Assembly: GCF_000729995.1 (NCBI RefSeq)
Contig: NZ_JNFG01000030.1
Span: 28,937 to 92,936 of the forward strand
Direction of reading: 5' to 3'
DNA length: 64,000 nucleotides
DNA from: Caballeronia sordidicola
GTDB lineage: Bacteria; Pseudomonadota; Gammaproteobacteria; Burkholderiales; Burkholderiaceae
A model generated the notes under the pieces. It was given only the letters and a program-made list of their open reading frames with translations, was not told where the DNA came from and made no database searches. Every line of letters starts with the position of its first letter. The stretch's first letter is position 1. The translations under genes and the position numbers were made by a program. This document shows positions 39,948 through 48,355 of the stretch, piece by piece.

Positions 39948-41861
39948 ATGGTGGCGAAATCGAAGGTCGGGCCGTTTGGAATACCTATGTCGACAGCGGT
40001 CGTGCATCGGTCAGGGCTGCGCTTCGCTGCGGGAATATATCGCGTTCGGGTGTTTGGGGCAACGGCGGGGCTGGTCTGTACCATGCCAATCATGTTGTCC
40101 GACCATGCGGTAACTTTCTTGTTGATGACGTTCGCCGCGGCTTTGTTGGCCTGGCCGCACGTGGCCTACGTGATCGCCCGGCGCTCCATGCATCCCGTCA
40201 ACGCCGAGCGCCGTAACCTTTTTATTGACTCGGTGTTCGCAGGCGTCATCGTCGCGTTGTTAAATTTTCGCCTCGTTCCTTCTACGATCGTTCTGCTATC
40301 CGTAGCAATGAACAGCATCGCCGTTGGCGGCATGCGGCCGATGCTTTTTTGTTGTATCGCGAACGCTGTGGGCGCGCTGGTTGGAATCGGCTTATTCGGC
40401 GGTCACATCGCAGGCGCGAGTGAGCCCTATTCGACCTTGGTAATGCTACCGTTGATGGTGCTCTACCCACTGCTCATCGCGAAGTTTGCCCATGCGGCGT
40501 CCGAGCGGCTTGCCGAAAAGACCCGCCAATTGAAGGTCCTGTCCGAGCTTGATGCGCTAACCGGATTGTTGAATCGAACTACGTTTATCGCACGCCTCGA
40601 TCGTTTGCTGCGCGCCTGTGAGGGAGCGACAACCATCGTCGGCGTGATTTTTGTTGACCTGGATAATTTTAAAACGATCAATGATTCGCTGGGTCATAAA
40701 GCCGGCGACCGCGTCCTCACCCGTCTGTCGGGCCGGTTGATGCAGGTGTCGGAGCAGGGCGGATTGATCTGCCGGTATGGTGGTGACGAATTCGTCGCGG
40801 CTGTACAGGTTGCATCTATCAACGACCTCTCGATCATTGCGACCAAGATCATTCGCGACATGTCGCGCGACGTGTCGATCGATGGAACACGGCTTAAGCT
40901 TGGCGCGAGCATTGGCATCAGCGTGTTTCCGGAGCACGCATCAGATGCGGCATCACTGATTAGCCGTGCCGACGCGGCAATGTATCGGGCGAAACACCGG
41001 GGAAAGGGCACCACCGCTTTTTATGACGAGCAGATGGCCCACGCGTCGGCGATAAAGTATCGCATTGCCCGCCGTCTGCGCGCCGCGATCCAGAAGGACC
41101 TGAAGGTGCATTATCAACCGCAGGTCGATATGGTAAGCGGAAGGCTCATTGGCGTCGAGGCTCTCGCACGATGGTATGACACGGAGCTTGGCCACGTCCC
41201 GCCCGGTTTGTTTATTCCGATTGCGGAAGAAATGGGATTGATCGGCGAGCTGGGCATGGCCGTGATGCGCATTGCGTGCGCAGACGTGGCGCGCTGGCGT
41301 GCCATGTATGACATCAGCGTGCAAATGTCGATTAACGTCTCCGCACTCCAACTGCGTCGCCCCGAATTTTTAGATGAGGTATGCGAATTGATTGTGCGCT
41401 TCGAGATCGAACCCTCACAATTGGAGCTGGAAGTGACCGAGAGTGCGTTACTGGACAACGTTGGCGAGGCTCGATCCACGTTCGAACGATTGGCGCAGCT
41501 CGGCGTGCGTGTTGCCGTCGACGACTTTGGAACAGGCTATTCCAATCTGTCTTACTTGCACGCGCTCAAGATTGACCGAATCAAGATTGACCAGTCCTTC
41601 ATCAAGGAGCTATTCACCACCACGACCGGCCAGTCTATTGTCAGCGCGGTGATTGCCATGGCGAATGCGATGACGCTCGACATTGTTGCGGAAGGCGTCG
41701 AGACGTGGGCTCAAGCGCGCTGGCTGGTCTCGCATGGATGTGTCATCGGGCAGGGATATCGCTTCAGCCACCCGCTCGCGCCCGAAGACTTCGAACGCTG
41801 GATGATTGCAAACCCGGCGGGCTTAAGCTTGCCGGTGACCGAGTGCAGCTCAAACTCGTGA
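39948..41861 (+). CDS. MASE2-GGDEF-EAL membrane cyclic-di-GMP protein
   Basis: 637 residues from the ATG at 39948; GTGs at 39924 and 39951 are alternatives. The N-terminal ~180 residues are a MASE2 membrane sensor (FAAGIYRVRVFGATAG; WPHVAYVIARRS; NAERRNLFIDSVFAG). GGDEF domain with intact motif at about 278-282 (RYGGDEF) and LDNFKTINDSLGHKAGD. EAL domain with E404-A-L in GVEALARW, plus the DDFGTGYSNLSYL and VAEGVET motifs of active phosphodiesterases. Both catalytic motifs are complete, so it could make or break c-di-GMP. MASE2 is usually found with GGDEF only (DgcC/AdrA). Confidence 0.93.
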   Translation: MVAKSKVGPFGIPMSTAVVHRSGLRFAAGIYRVRVFGATAGLVCTMPIMLSDHAVTFLLMTFAAALLAWPHVAYVIARRSMHPVNAERRNLFIDSVFAGVIVALLNFRLVPSTIVLLSVAMNSIAVGGMRPMLFCCIANAVGALVGIGLFGGHIAGASEPYSTLVMLPLMVLYPLLIAKFAHAASERLAEKTRQLKVLSELDALTGLLNRTTFIARLDRLLRACEGATTIVGVIFVDLDNFKTINDSLGHKAGDRVLTRLSGRLMQVSEQGGLICRYGGDEFVAAVQVASINDLSIIATKIIRDMSRDVSIDGTRLKLGASIGISVFPEHASDAASLISRADAAMYRAKHRGKGTTAFYDEQMAHASAIKYRIARRLRAAIQKDLKVHYQPQVDMVSGRLIGVEALARWYDTELGHVPPGLFIPIAEEMGLIGELGMAVMRIACADVARWRAMYDISVQMSINVSALQLRRPEFLDEVCELIVRFEIEPSQLELEVTESALLDNVGEARSTFERLAQLGVRVAVDDFGTGYSNLSYLHALKIDRIKIDQSFIKELFTTTTGQSIVSAVIAMANAMTLDIVAEGVETWAQARWLVSHGCVIGQGYRFSHPLAPEDFERWMIANPAGLSLPVTECSSNS

Positions 41862-41938
41862 TTTCCAAATCGCCTCGTCACTTTGGGGCGATGAGATTCG
41901 TCGCATGCGCCGAATTTGTTGCCTCGACGAACGCTCGC

Positions 41939-42157
41939 TCACGCTGCCATATCAGTCGCCCATCTGCGCCACTGACGGTCCTGGTATTTTGATTCGGCGT
42001 TGACCAGCAGCGCCCTGGCCTGGGACGCGCAGGCCACATTCCAGACCGTTCCAGTCCATCGCGCGAAGTATCTTGCTGCGGTTCCGTGTGCGTCCTTGAC
42101 CGGATATACACCGGGCCGCGACGGTTTTACACTGCCGTCCATCCATTCGAAGTTCAT
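41939..42157 (-). CDS. small conserved-looking hypothetical protein
   Basis: 72 residues from the ATG at 42157 (MNFEWMDGSVKPSRPGVYPV), with GGAG nine bases upstream; an ATG five codons earlier is less well placed. Trp/Tyr-rich: WMDGS, ARYFARWTGTVWN, QWRRW. Reads as a beta-rich small domain. No family recognised with certainty. Convergent with the MASE2 gene. Confidence 0.6.
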   Translation of the reverse strand: MNFEWMDGSVKPSRPGVYPVKDAHGTAARYFARWTGTVWNVACASQARALLVNAESKYQDRQWRRWATDMAA

Positions 42158-42605
42158 TTCTCGTAGCTCCATTAAACCGCACCAACGATGGGCTTCTTGA
42201 CTCGTTGCCCAAGGCGCCCGGAGCGGCAGACGTACTTGTCCTTACCGCTCGGCCCCATGCATTAATCCTAGACTTGGAAGACCGGATTGCTTAGTCGGTA
42301 CGCGCTGAATCTAGCCTCGGAATAACCCCTTTTGGATTGTCAGGAAATCCCTACATCAGGGCGAACGAAATGAATGCAACCGACTCCAGACGCTGATGCG
42401 ACGCGGGGGGAGAGAGGCTGGCCATATAGACAGCCAAACAGAGCCTTGATGGAAAAGCCATTTCGACCCATCGCGGTCCTGCTGGATAAATATTGGCAAG
42501 CAGACGATGCTACTAGAATGAGCGTCGAGCTACCCGTCGAGCAGTTGCATCTGAGCGCGCGATGCGTACCCCGCGCACGATAGCGGCAACCGAGTGAAAT
42601 ATCCT
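42158..42605. other. intergenic region upstream of the binding-protein/kinase pair
   Basis: About 430 bases without a convincing gene. It should contain the promoter of the binding-protein/kinase operon. A 69-codon plus-strand frame at 42374-42583 has no recognisable features. Confidence 0.5.
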
Positions 42606-43715
42606 ATGAATCGTAGAGAAGCACTGCGCGCATGTGCTCACGTCGGCCTGCTATGCACGACGAACTACGCGTTTGCATCCAGGCAATTGCCTCATGTGGT
42701 GTTCCTTAACCCCGGAGAAGCGCTCGAACGTGGCACGGGGCAGCAATGGCAACTGGTATCGCGGTTCATGGCGGTCGCAGCAAAGACCTTCGACATCCAA
42801 CTGGAAGTCCTTTATGCGGAACGTGACCATCTGCTGATGCTGCGCCAGGCTGAGGAGGTCGCGCGCCGCAGCGACGCGCCCGACTACGTGGTGATCGTCA
42901 ACGAGAAGATGGCCGCCCGGCAGATGCTGGAAACGCTGGCGCGTTCGCCTGCAAAAGTGCTGCTCATCCACAATGACCTCACGCCCGACCAGCGCCGCGA
43001 GATCGGCAACGAACGGCAACGAATCCCGAACTGGATCGGCACGGTGACGGCAAACGCGGCACGCGGTGGGTACCGCTTGATGGAATACCTGTGCCAGTGG
43101 CTTGGTCAGAGCGCGGCGAAGGTCATCGGGATTACCGGCGACCCGAACACGCCCGTCTCGCTGGAGCGTGCCGCTGGCGTCGAGACGTTCCTGTCCAAGG
43201 TGCCGGATGCGCGCACCTGCCAACTGGTCTTCAGCGACTGGAGCTACGGCGACAGCGATCAAAAGGCACGCGTGCTGCTTGCACGGTATCCGGAAGCCAA
43301 CGCAGTCTGGGCGGCGAACGATTCGATGACGCTAGGGGCGTTAAACGCAGTCGAAGCACGCAACGCCCGCGTTCTGGTAGGAGGGATGGGGGCATTGCCG
43401 GAGGCGCTGACCCGTGTGGCCGATGGTGGTCTCGCGGCCATGGTGGCGGGGGACTACTTCATTGGTGCGTGGGCCATGGTTCTCCTGCATGACTACCACC
43501 ACGGCCGCGACTTTGCGGCGTCCGGAGGACTCTGCCAGAAACTGGACTTCCTGAGCGTTATCCACCGTGAGAACGTCGCTCAATACCATGAAGTCGTTTT
43601 TCTCCGCGGGCACACACTCGACTTTGGTCTCTACTCGAAAACCATGCATCCGCATCCTGGTCCCTACGACTTCAGTTTGCGCCATATCCTGAACGCCACG
43701 GCGAAGGACTCGTGA
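42606..43715 (+). CDS. periplasmic sugar-type binding protein linked to a histidine kinase
   Basis: 369 residues from the ATG at 42606; a GTG at 42594 would add four. Starts MNRREALRACAHVGL, a twin-arginine-like signal (NRREALR) followed by a hydrophobic run to YAFA. The rest is a type I periplasmic binding fold (LPHVVFLNPG; ITGDPNTPVSLERAAG; AVWAANDSMTLGAL). No ABC permease or ATPase is near. Its stop overlaps the start of the kinase gene, so it most likely acts as the kinase's ligand receptor rather than in transport. Confidence 0.85.
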   Translation: MNRREALRACAHVGLLCTTNYAFASRQLPHVVFLNPGEALERGTGQQWQLVSRFMAVAAKTFDIQLEVLYAERDHLLMLRQAEEVARRSDAPDYVVIVNEKMAARQMLETLARSPAKVLLIHNDLTPDQRREIGNERQRIPNWIGTVTANAARGGYRLMEYLCQWLGQSAAKVIGITGDPNTPVSLERAAGVETFLSKVPDARTCQLVFSDWSYGDSDQKARVLLARYPEANAVWAANDSMTLGALNAVEARNARVLVGGMGALPEALTRVADGGLAAMVAGDYFIGAWAMVLLHDYHHGRDFAASGGLCQKLDFLSVIHRENVAQYHEVVFLRGHTLDFGLYSKTMHPHPGPYDFSLRHILNATAKDS

Positions 43716-45532
43716 TGCGTTCGCCTCTACGACATGCGCTACGCTCGCTCAGTCTGCACACCAAGCTGATGGTCGCGCTCGTCATACTCGTCGCTCTCGT
43801 GGCGGGCACCTCCGCGTTTGTTCTGGTCGAACATTCGCGCGAGCGCCGGCTCGCGGAACTGGAGGAGCGCGCCACGCGAATCGCTGAGCTGTTCAGCCGC
43901 TCACTCGCCCAGCCGTTATGGAACGTCGATCGAGGCGCAATCGACAACCAGCTTGCTGCTCTCGCGCCCAATCCCGAAGTCGCGCAATTCACGGTCACGG
44001 CAGTGGGCTACGGCATCGTGTCGAACGTGAAGGGCGATCAACGCGTGGACCCGGACGATAGGGTGGTGCGGGTCAAGGCGATTGAATATGATCCTCCGGG
44101 CGATGCGCCGCGAGAGAAAATCGGCGAGATCCGCGTCGTTCTTACGAAGGCGGTCGCCAGGCAGGCGATCAGTGGCGCCCGCCGGACCATCCTGGCGATG
44201 ACGGCGCTCGTCGTCGCTGCACTCTACGCGGCGACCTTCCTGCTGCTCAAACGGATGGTGCGTGGCCCGATAAACCGGCTGGAGGAAATGGTCGACCGGA
44301 TCTCGGACGGCGACCTTGATGCACGCTGCGCAGTAGAATCCGGCGATGAGTTGGGGCGGCTCGCCACGCGCGTGAATGCCATGGCGGACCGGCTTCGTTT
44401 ATCGACGGAGAGCCTGCGCGAGAGCGAACGAAAGTACCGGGGCATCGTGGAAAATTCTCTCGAAGGCATCTTCCTGCTCGATCGCAGCGGGCGACTTGAC
44501 GAGGCCAATCCGGCAATGGCGGAGTTGCTCGGATATGGCGCTGCGACCGACCTGATTACGACAGCAATCAGCGAGCCTGGGAAAGGACCGTTTTCGCCGC
44601 TGCAAATTGGCGCCCTGTTCGATATCCTCAGCGTGCAGGGCGAAATCGCCGGGCTCGAAATGCAGTTAAAGCGCCTCGACGGTAAGACGATCTGGGTCCA
44701 ATTGAACGGGCGCGGTCTGGATGGCAACGATGGCCGTCCCCGCTGTCTTGAAGGGCTGCTGACCGACGTCACGGCCCGCAGGCACGCGCTCGAAAATTTG
44801 CGCCGCCATCGTGACCAGCTCGAACTGGAGGTGAGCGAGCGCAAGCGCACCGAAGGAGAATTGCTGGCGTCGCGCGAACGGCTACAGCAGCTATCGGTGC
44901 ATCTTGAGGCGATTCGCGAGGAGGAGAGGAAGCGTATTGCGATGGAAATCCATGATGAACTGGGCCAGTTGCTCACGGCGCTCAAGATGGACCTGTCATT
45001 GCTGAAGATGCAATTGGCGGCCGATTCGCCCGCCATGCACAAAGCGGAGGAGATGCGTGAACTGCTCGAGAAAACGATCAAGATCGTGCGCAACGTGGTC
45101 AGCCACCTGCGGCCGGCCGCGCTCAACTTCGGCCTCGCATCCGCCCTCGAATGGCTCGCCGAGGATTTCAGCCGTCACACTCAAATAGCCTGCCATTTTC
45201 ATCGGGAAGGTCCCGAACCGCGCTTGGCCGATGCCCGCGCGACGGCGATATTTCGTATCGTGCAAGAGTCACTGACCAATGTGGCCCGCCACGCCAACGC
45301 GTCGCGTGTCGATGTGACGCTAGCCAACGGCCAAGCCGGCATCGAGTTGATCGTCAGCGACAATGGACGAGGCTTCGATATGGTCGCCGCACGGGCCGGC
45401 TACTCGTATGGTTTGCAGGGCATGGCCGAACGTGCCCGATCGATCGACGCACAACTGCAGATTGAAACCGAGCCGGACTCGGGTTCTGTTGTACGCCTGA
45501 GCGTCCAGGACGATTCCGTCACGGCTCATTAA
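43715..45532 (+). CDS. membrane sensor histidine kinase, HAMP-PAS-HisKA_3 (NarL-type)
   Basis: 605 residues from the ATG at 43715, overlapping the binding-protein stop by one base. Helix 1 near 15-35 (LMVALVILVALVAGTSAFVL), periplasmic part, helix 2 near 155-175, HAMP, PAS (KYRGIVENSLEGIFLLDRSG), a second linker, then dimerisation domain with phosphoacceptor H413 in MEIHDELGQLL. ATPase domain has NVARHANAS (N box) and DNGRGFD. HisKA_3 kinases normally pair with LuxR/NarL-type regulators, but none is adjacent here. Confidence 0.92.
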   Translation: MRSPLRHALRSLSLHTKLMVALVILVALVAGTSAFVLVEHSRERRLAELEERATRIAELFSRSLAQPLWNVDRGAIDNQLAALAPNPEVAQFTVTAVGYGIVSNVKGDQRVDPDDRVVRVKAIEYDPPGDAPREKIGEIRVVLTKAVARQAISGARRTILAMTALVVAALYAATFLLLKRMVRGPINRLEEMVDRISDGDLDARCAVESGDELGRLATRVNAMADRLRLSTESLRESERKYRGIVENSLEGIFLLDRSGRLDEANPAMAELLGYGAATDLITTAISEPGKGPFSPLQIGALFDILSVQGEIAGLEMQLKRLDGKTIWVQLNGRGLDGNDGRPRCLEGLLTDVTARRHALENLRRHRDQLELEVSERKRTEGELLASRERLQQLSVHLEAIREEERKRIAMEIHDELGQLLTALKMDLSLLKMQLAADSPAMHKAEEMRELLEKTIKIVRNVVSHLRPAALNFGLASALEWLAEDFSRHTQIACHFHREGPEPRLADARATAIFRIVQESLTNVARHANASRVDVTLANGQAGIELIVSDNGRGFDMVAARAGYSYGLQGMAERARSIDAQLQIETEPDSGSVVRLSVQDDSVTAH

Positions 45533-45592
45533 GACCGGTACGCCAGCCATGGTGAGCTGGAACAACTCAACCAGGCAACGGCGGCAGGTACC

Positions 45593-46270
45593 TCACCCAT
45601 CGCGTTCAGTGGCATCGTCTCGCCCGACTGACGTGCGCCACTGAACGCTCAGCAGGTGCTCGCGCATGGACCGCGCAGCTAATTCGCTATCGCGGGCCTT
45701 CATGGCGCTGACAATATTCTCGTGCTGTTGGGCGAAATAGCGCCGGGTCTCCTGGGCCGCGGTTTTTTCACGTACGTCAGGCTTGACCCGCATGCCGTTG
45801 ATGACTTCCATCAGGGCGATGAGAGCGGGGTTTCGCGTGGCCTGTCCGAGCAGCAAATGAAATCGATGATCCCATTGCTGCCACTCCTCGTCATTTTTTG
45901 CGGCGGCGTTCTTTCGCGCGCATTTATCAAGTTCCAGCAAATCATCCCCACTTGCTTTCGTCGCAGCTAGCGCGGCAAGCGCCGGCTCGAAAAGCAGCCG
46001 CATTTCTGCAATGTCCGCCGGACTGGCTCCAGCGCGAAGCCCGCGGAGCGTCGGCGCAAATTTCAGCGGCCGCGCACCCAGATAGGTGCCGCGGCCGACA
46101 CCTCGCCACACACGGCCAGAAGCTTCCAGCGAGGCAAGCGCCGCGCGCAGTTCCCTCCGGGTGACCTCCAGGTCCTCGGCGAGACTTCTTTCAGGCGGCA
46201 ACGCGTCACCGTCCTTGAGCTGGTTGTGGACGATATATTCCTGCAGCCTGTCCAGCAGTGATTTTTCCAT
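45593..46270 (-). CDS. GntR-family transcriptional regulator (FadR/FCD subfamily)
   Basis: 225 residues from the ATG at 46270. Winged HTH at residues 1-70 (LKDGDALPPERSLAEDLEVTRRELRAALASLEASG), then an all-helical FCD ligand domain with the metal-binding Asp/His pattern (DIAEMRLLFEP; DHRFHLLL). Divergent from the gamma-glutamyltransferase operon with 227 bases between, containing two CCAAT-N4-ATTGG palindromes that are its probable operators. It likely represses the operon until the operon's substrate or product binds. Confidence 0.92.
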   Translation of the reverse strand: MEKSLLDRLQEYIVHNQLKDGDALPPERSLAEDLEVTRRELRAALASLEASGRVWRGVGRGTYLGARPLKFAPTLRGLRAGASPADIAEMRLLFEPALAALAATKASGDDLLELDKCARKNAAAKNDEEWQQWDHRFHLLLGQATRNPALIALMEVINGMRVKPDVREKTAAQETRRYFAQQHENIVSAMKARDSELAARSMREHLLSVQWRTSVGRDDATERDG

Positions 46271-46291
46271 TTTCTCTTTCAACCTTCTTAA

Positions 46292-46307
46292 ACCAATAAT
46301 CATTGGT
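46292..46307. promoter_or_regulatory. palindromic operator 1, GntR side
   Basis: ACCAAT-AATC-ATTGGT: 6-bp perfect arms around four bases, 22 bases before the GntR start codon. Same core as the site at 46440-46461, implying autoregulation by the same protein. Confidence 0.6.
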
Positions 46308-46346
46308 ACAAAAATATCAGATTTTGGCTTGTTTTCACACCGTCAT

Positions 46347-46373
46347 AGATATTTTTTATCCACTAAAATATCT
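46347..46373. promoter_or_regulatory. inverted repeat between operators
   Basis: AGATATTTT, nine bases, AAAATATCT: perfect 9-bp arms in AT-rich DNA. The half AAAATATC recurs at 46311-46318. Sequence differs from the CCAAT palindromes, so a second regulator may act here, or it marks overlapping divergent promoters. Confidence 0.5.
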
Positions 46374-46439
46374 GGAAAGAAGGGTTATAACTAACTGCAG
46401 GCCGGCATTGCTCGTCATACCATTCTATTTTGATTGATT

Positions 46440-46461
46440 TGAACCAATTATGATTGGTTCA
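46440..46461. promoter_or_regulatory. palindromic operator 2, enzyme side
   Basis: TGAACCAAT-TATG-ATTGGTTCA: 9-bp perfect arms, 36 bases before the enzyme start. Core identical to operator 1. An ATG inside the centre (46450) is in frame with the enzyme but has no ribosome site and is unlikely to be the start. Confidence 0.65.
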
Positions 46462-46497
46462 TTTAATGATCGCCCATCGTCGCGAAAGGAGTTGCGC

Positions 46498-48282
46498 ATG
46501 TCGTTTACAACCCGCCCGGAACTGATTGGCACGTTCGGCATGGTGTCCTCCACGCACTGGCTAGCCAGTGCGTCGGCGATGGCCGTTCTTGAGAGAGGGG
46601 GTAATGCATTCGACGCGGCGGCCGCGGCAGGTTTTGTTCTGCAGATCGTTGAACCGCATCTGAATGGACCCGGCGGCGAACTGCCGGTCGTGTTCTACAG
46701 TGCCCGTGAAAAGCGGGTTCGCGTGCTATGCGGGCAGGGTGTGACGCCGGCGGCAATGACGATATCGCGCATGCGTGAGTCAGGTCTGGAGGTCGTTCCA
46801 GGTACAGGGTTGTTGCCAGCCGTCGTACCCGGAGCATTTGGCGCCTGGATGCTTATGCTGCGCGACTACGGCCAGTTGCCCCTTGCAGACGTGATGAGCT
46901 ACGCAATCGGTTATGCGGAAAACGGCTATCCGGTTCTGCCGCGAATGACATCGTCAATCCTTGCAATCAAGGATTTCTTCCAGACGGAATGGCCCACATC
47001 GGCTGAGCAATGGCTGCGCAATGGCGACGCACCCATGCCGAACCAGTTGTTCGCCAATCCGGCGATTGCGCACACGTACAAGCGCATCCTGGAAGAGGCG
47101 AATACCGTCCGTGATCGTGCAGAGCAATGTGATCTGGCCAGCAAGGTGTTTTATCGTGGATTCGTGGCTGAGGCTATTGACCATTACTTCCGCTCGACCG
47201 CAGTTCTCGACACCTCCGGCCAGCGTAACCATGGTCTGCTCAACGCAGACGATCTTGCTCGCTGGGAGCCGACCTACGAAGACCCGGTCTCATACGACTA
47301 TGAGGGCTTCCGGGTTCACAAAACCGGTCCATGGGGCCAGGGGCCCATGTTTCTGCAGCAGCTAGCGCTCCTCAAGGGTTTCAATCTCACTGCGATGGAT
47401 CCAATGGGACCGGACTTCGTCCATACGATCATCGAATGTTCGAAGCTCGCATTCGCCGATCGCGAGGTGTTTTACGGTGATCCCAGGTTCGCGCACGTGC
47501 CCATGGATGTGCTGCTGAGCGACGCCTACAACGACGAGCGGCGCCGGCTGATCGATCCCGGCCGCGCGTCGTTTGAATTCCGTCCCGGCCGGTTGGGCGA
47601 CAGCGAACAGCGTGCGGCCCTGATCATGGCCAATGCGGGAAAAGAGCAGTCGGGCGGTTTCGGCCAGGGCGAACCGACGTTCGCACCGCTGCCTGAACTG
47701 CGCGGCGATACGGTGCATCTCGACGTGGTCGATCGCTGGGGCAACATGGTCTCGGCAACACCATCGGGTGGATGGCTGCAGGCCTCGCCTGCGGTGCCCG
47801 GTCTCGGCTTTAACGTGACCACGCGCGCGCAGATGTTCTGGATGGAAGAAGGCCTGCCATCGTCGCTCGGTCCAGGGCGTCGTCCCCGCACCACGCTTTC
47901 GCCCACACTCGTTACGCGGGGAGACCAACCCTATGCGGTGTTCGGCACCCCAGGCGGTGACCAGCAGGACCAGTGGTCAATCCAGCTGTTTCTCAGGCAT
48001 GTGCACGCCGGCATGAACTTCCAGGCCGCAGCAGAAGCACCCTCGTTCCAGACAGCTCACTTTCCCGGCTCGTTCTACCCGCGCTCGATGAAACTGGGCA
48101 AGATGTCTGCGGAATCGCGCTTTCCCGAGAGCACGCTTGCCGGGTTACGCGCGCGCGGGCACGACCTGACTGTCGCCGAGCCCTGGTCGTTGGGCCGCGT
48201 CTGCGCGGTTGGGGTCCGAGGCGGGCTGATGCGCGGCGCGGCGACACCCCGCCAGATGCAGGCTTACGCTATCGGGCGCTGA
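46498..48282 (+). CDS. gamma-glutamyltransferase-family Ntn hydrolase, cytoplasmic
   Basis: 594 residues from the ATG at 46498 (AAAGGAG site). Ntn-hydrolase of the GGT family, made as a precursor that cleaves itself before the nucleophile threonine, here T405 in RGDTVHLDVVDRWGNMVS. Small-subunit motifs include GGNAFDAAAAAGFVLQIVEPHLNGPGGE at the N-terminus and LGPGRRPRTTLSPTLV, PGGDQQDQW near the end. No signal peptide, unlike periplasmic Ggt, so it acts inside the cell on an imported gamma-glutamyl or acyl compound. First gene of a four-gene operon with two MFS carriers. Confidence 0.9.
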   Translation: MSFTTRPELIGTFGMVSSTHWLASASAMAVLERGGNAFDAAAAAGFVLQIVEPHLNGPGGELPVVFYSAREKRVRVLCGQGVTPAAMTISRMRESGLEVVPGTGLLPAVVPGAFGAWMLMLRDYGQLPLADVMSYAIGYAENGYPVLPRMTSSILAIKDFFQTEWPTSAEQWLRNGDAPMPNQLFANPAIAHTYKRILEEANTVRDRAEQCDLASKVFYRGFVAEAIDHYFRSTAVLDTSGQRNHGLLNADDLARWEPTYEDPVSYDYEGFRVHKTGPWGQGPMFLQQLALLKGFNLTAMDPMGPDFVHTIIECSKLAFADREVFYGDPRFAHVPMDVLLSDAYNDERRRLIDPGRASFEFRPGRLGDSEQRAALIMANAGKEQSGGFGQGEPTFAPLPELRGDTVHLDVVDRWGNMVSATPSGGWLQASPAVPGLGFNVTTRAQMFWMEEGLPSSLGPGRRPRTTLSPTLVTRGDQPYAVFGTPGGDQQDQWSIQLFLRHVHAGMNFQAAAEAPSFQTAHFPGSFYPRSMKLGKMSAESRFPESTLAGLRARGHDLTVAEPWSLGRVCAVGVRGGLMRGAATPRQMQAYAIGR

Positions 48283-48355
48283 CTTTCGCATTCCCGTTTC
48301 GCATCCCCGTTCACATTCCCGAGACTCCAATCAATTTCCTCAGCGAGAACATGCC

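Noticed and set aside
42374..42583. 69-codon frame before the binding-protein gene, considered as a missing response regulator
   Set aside because: No receiver or HTH signature and no ribosome site.
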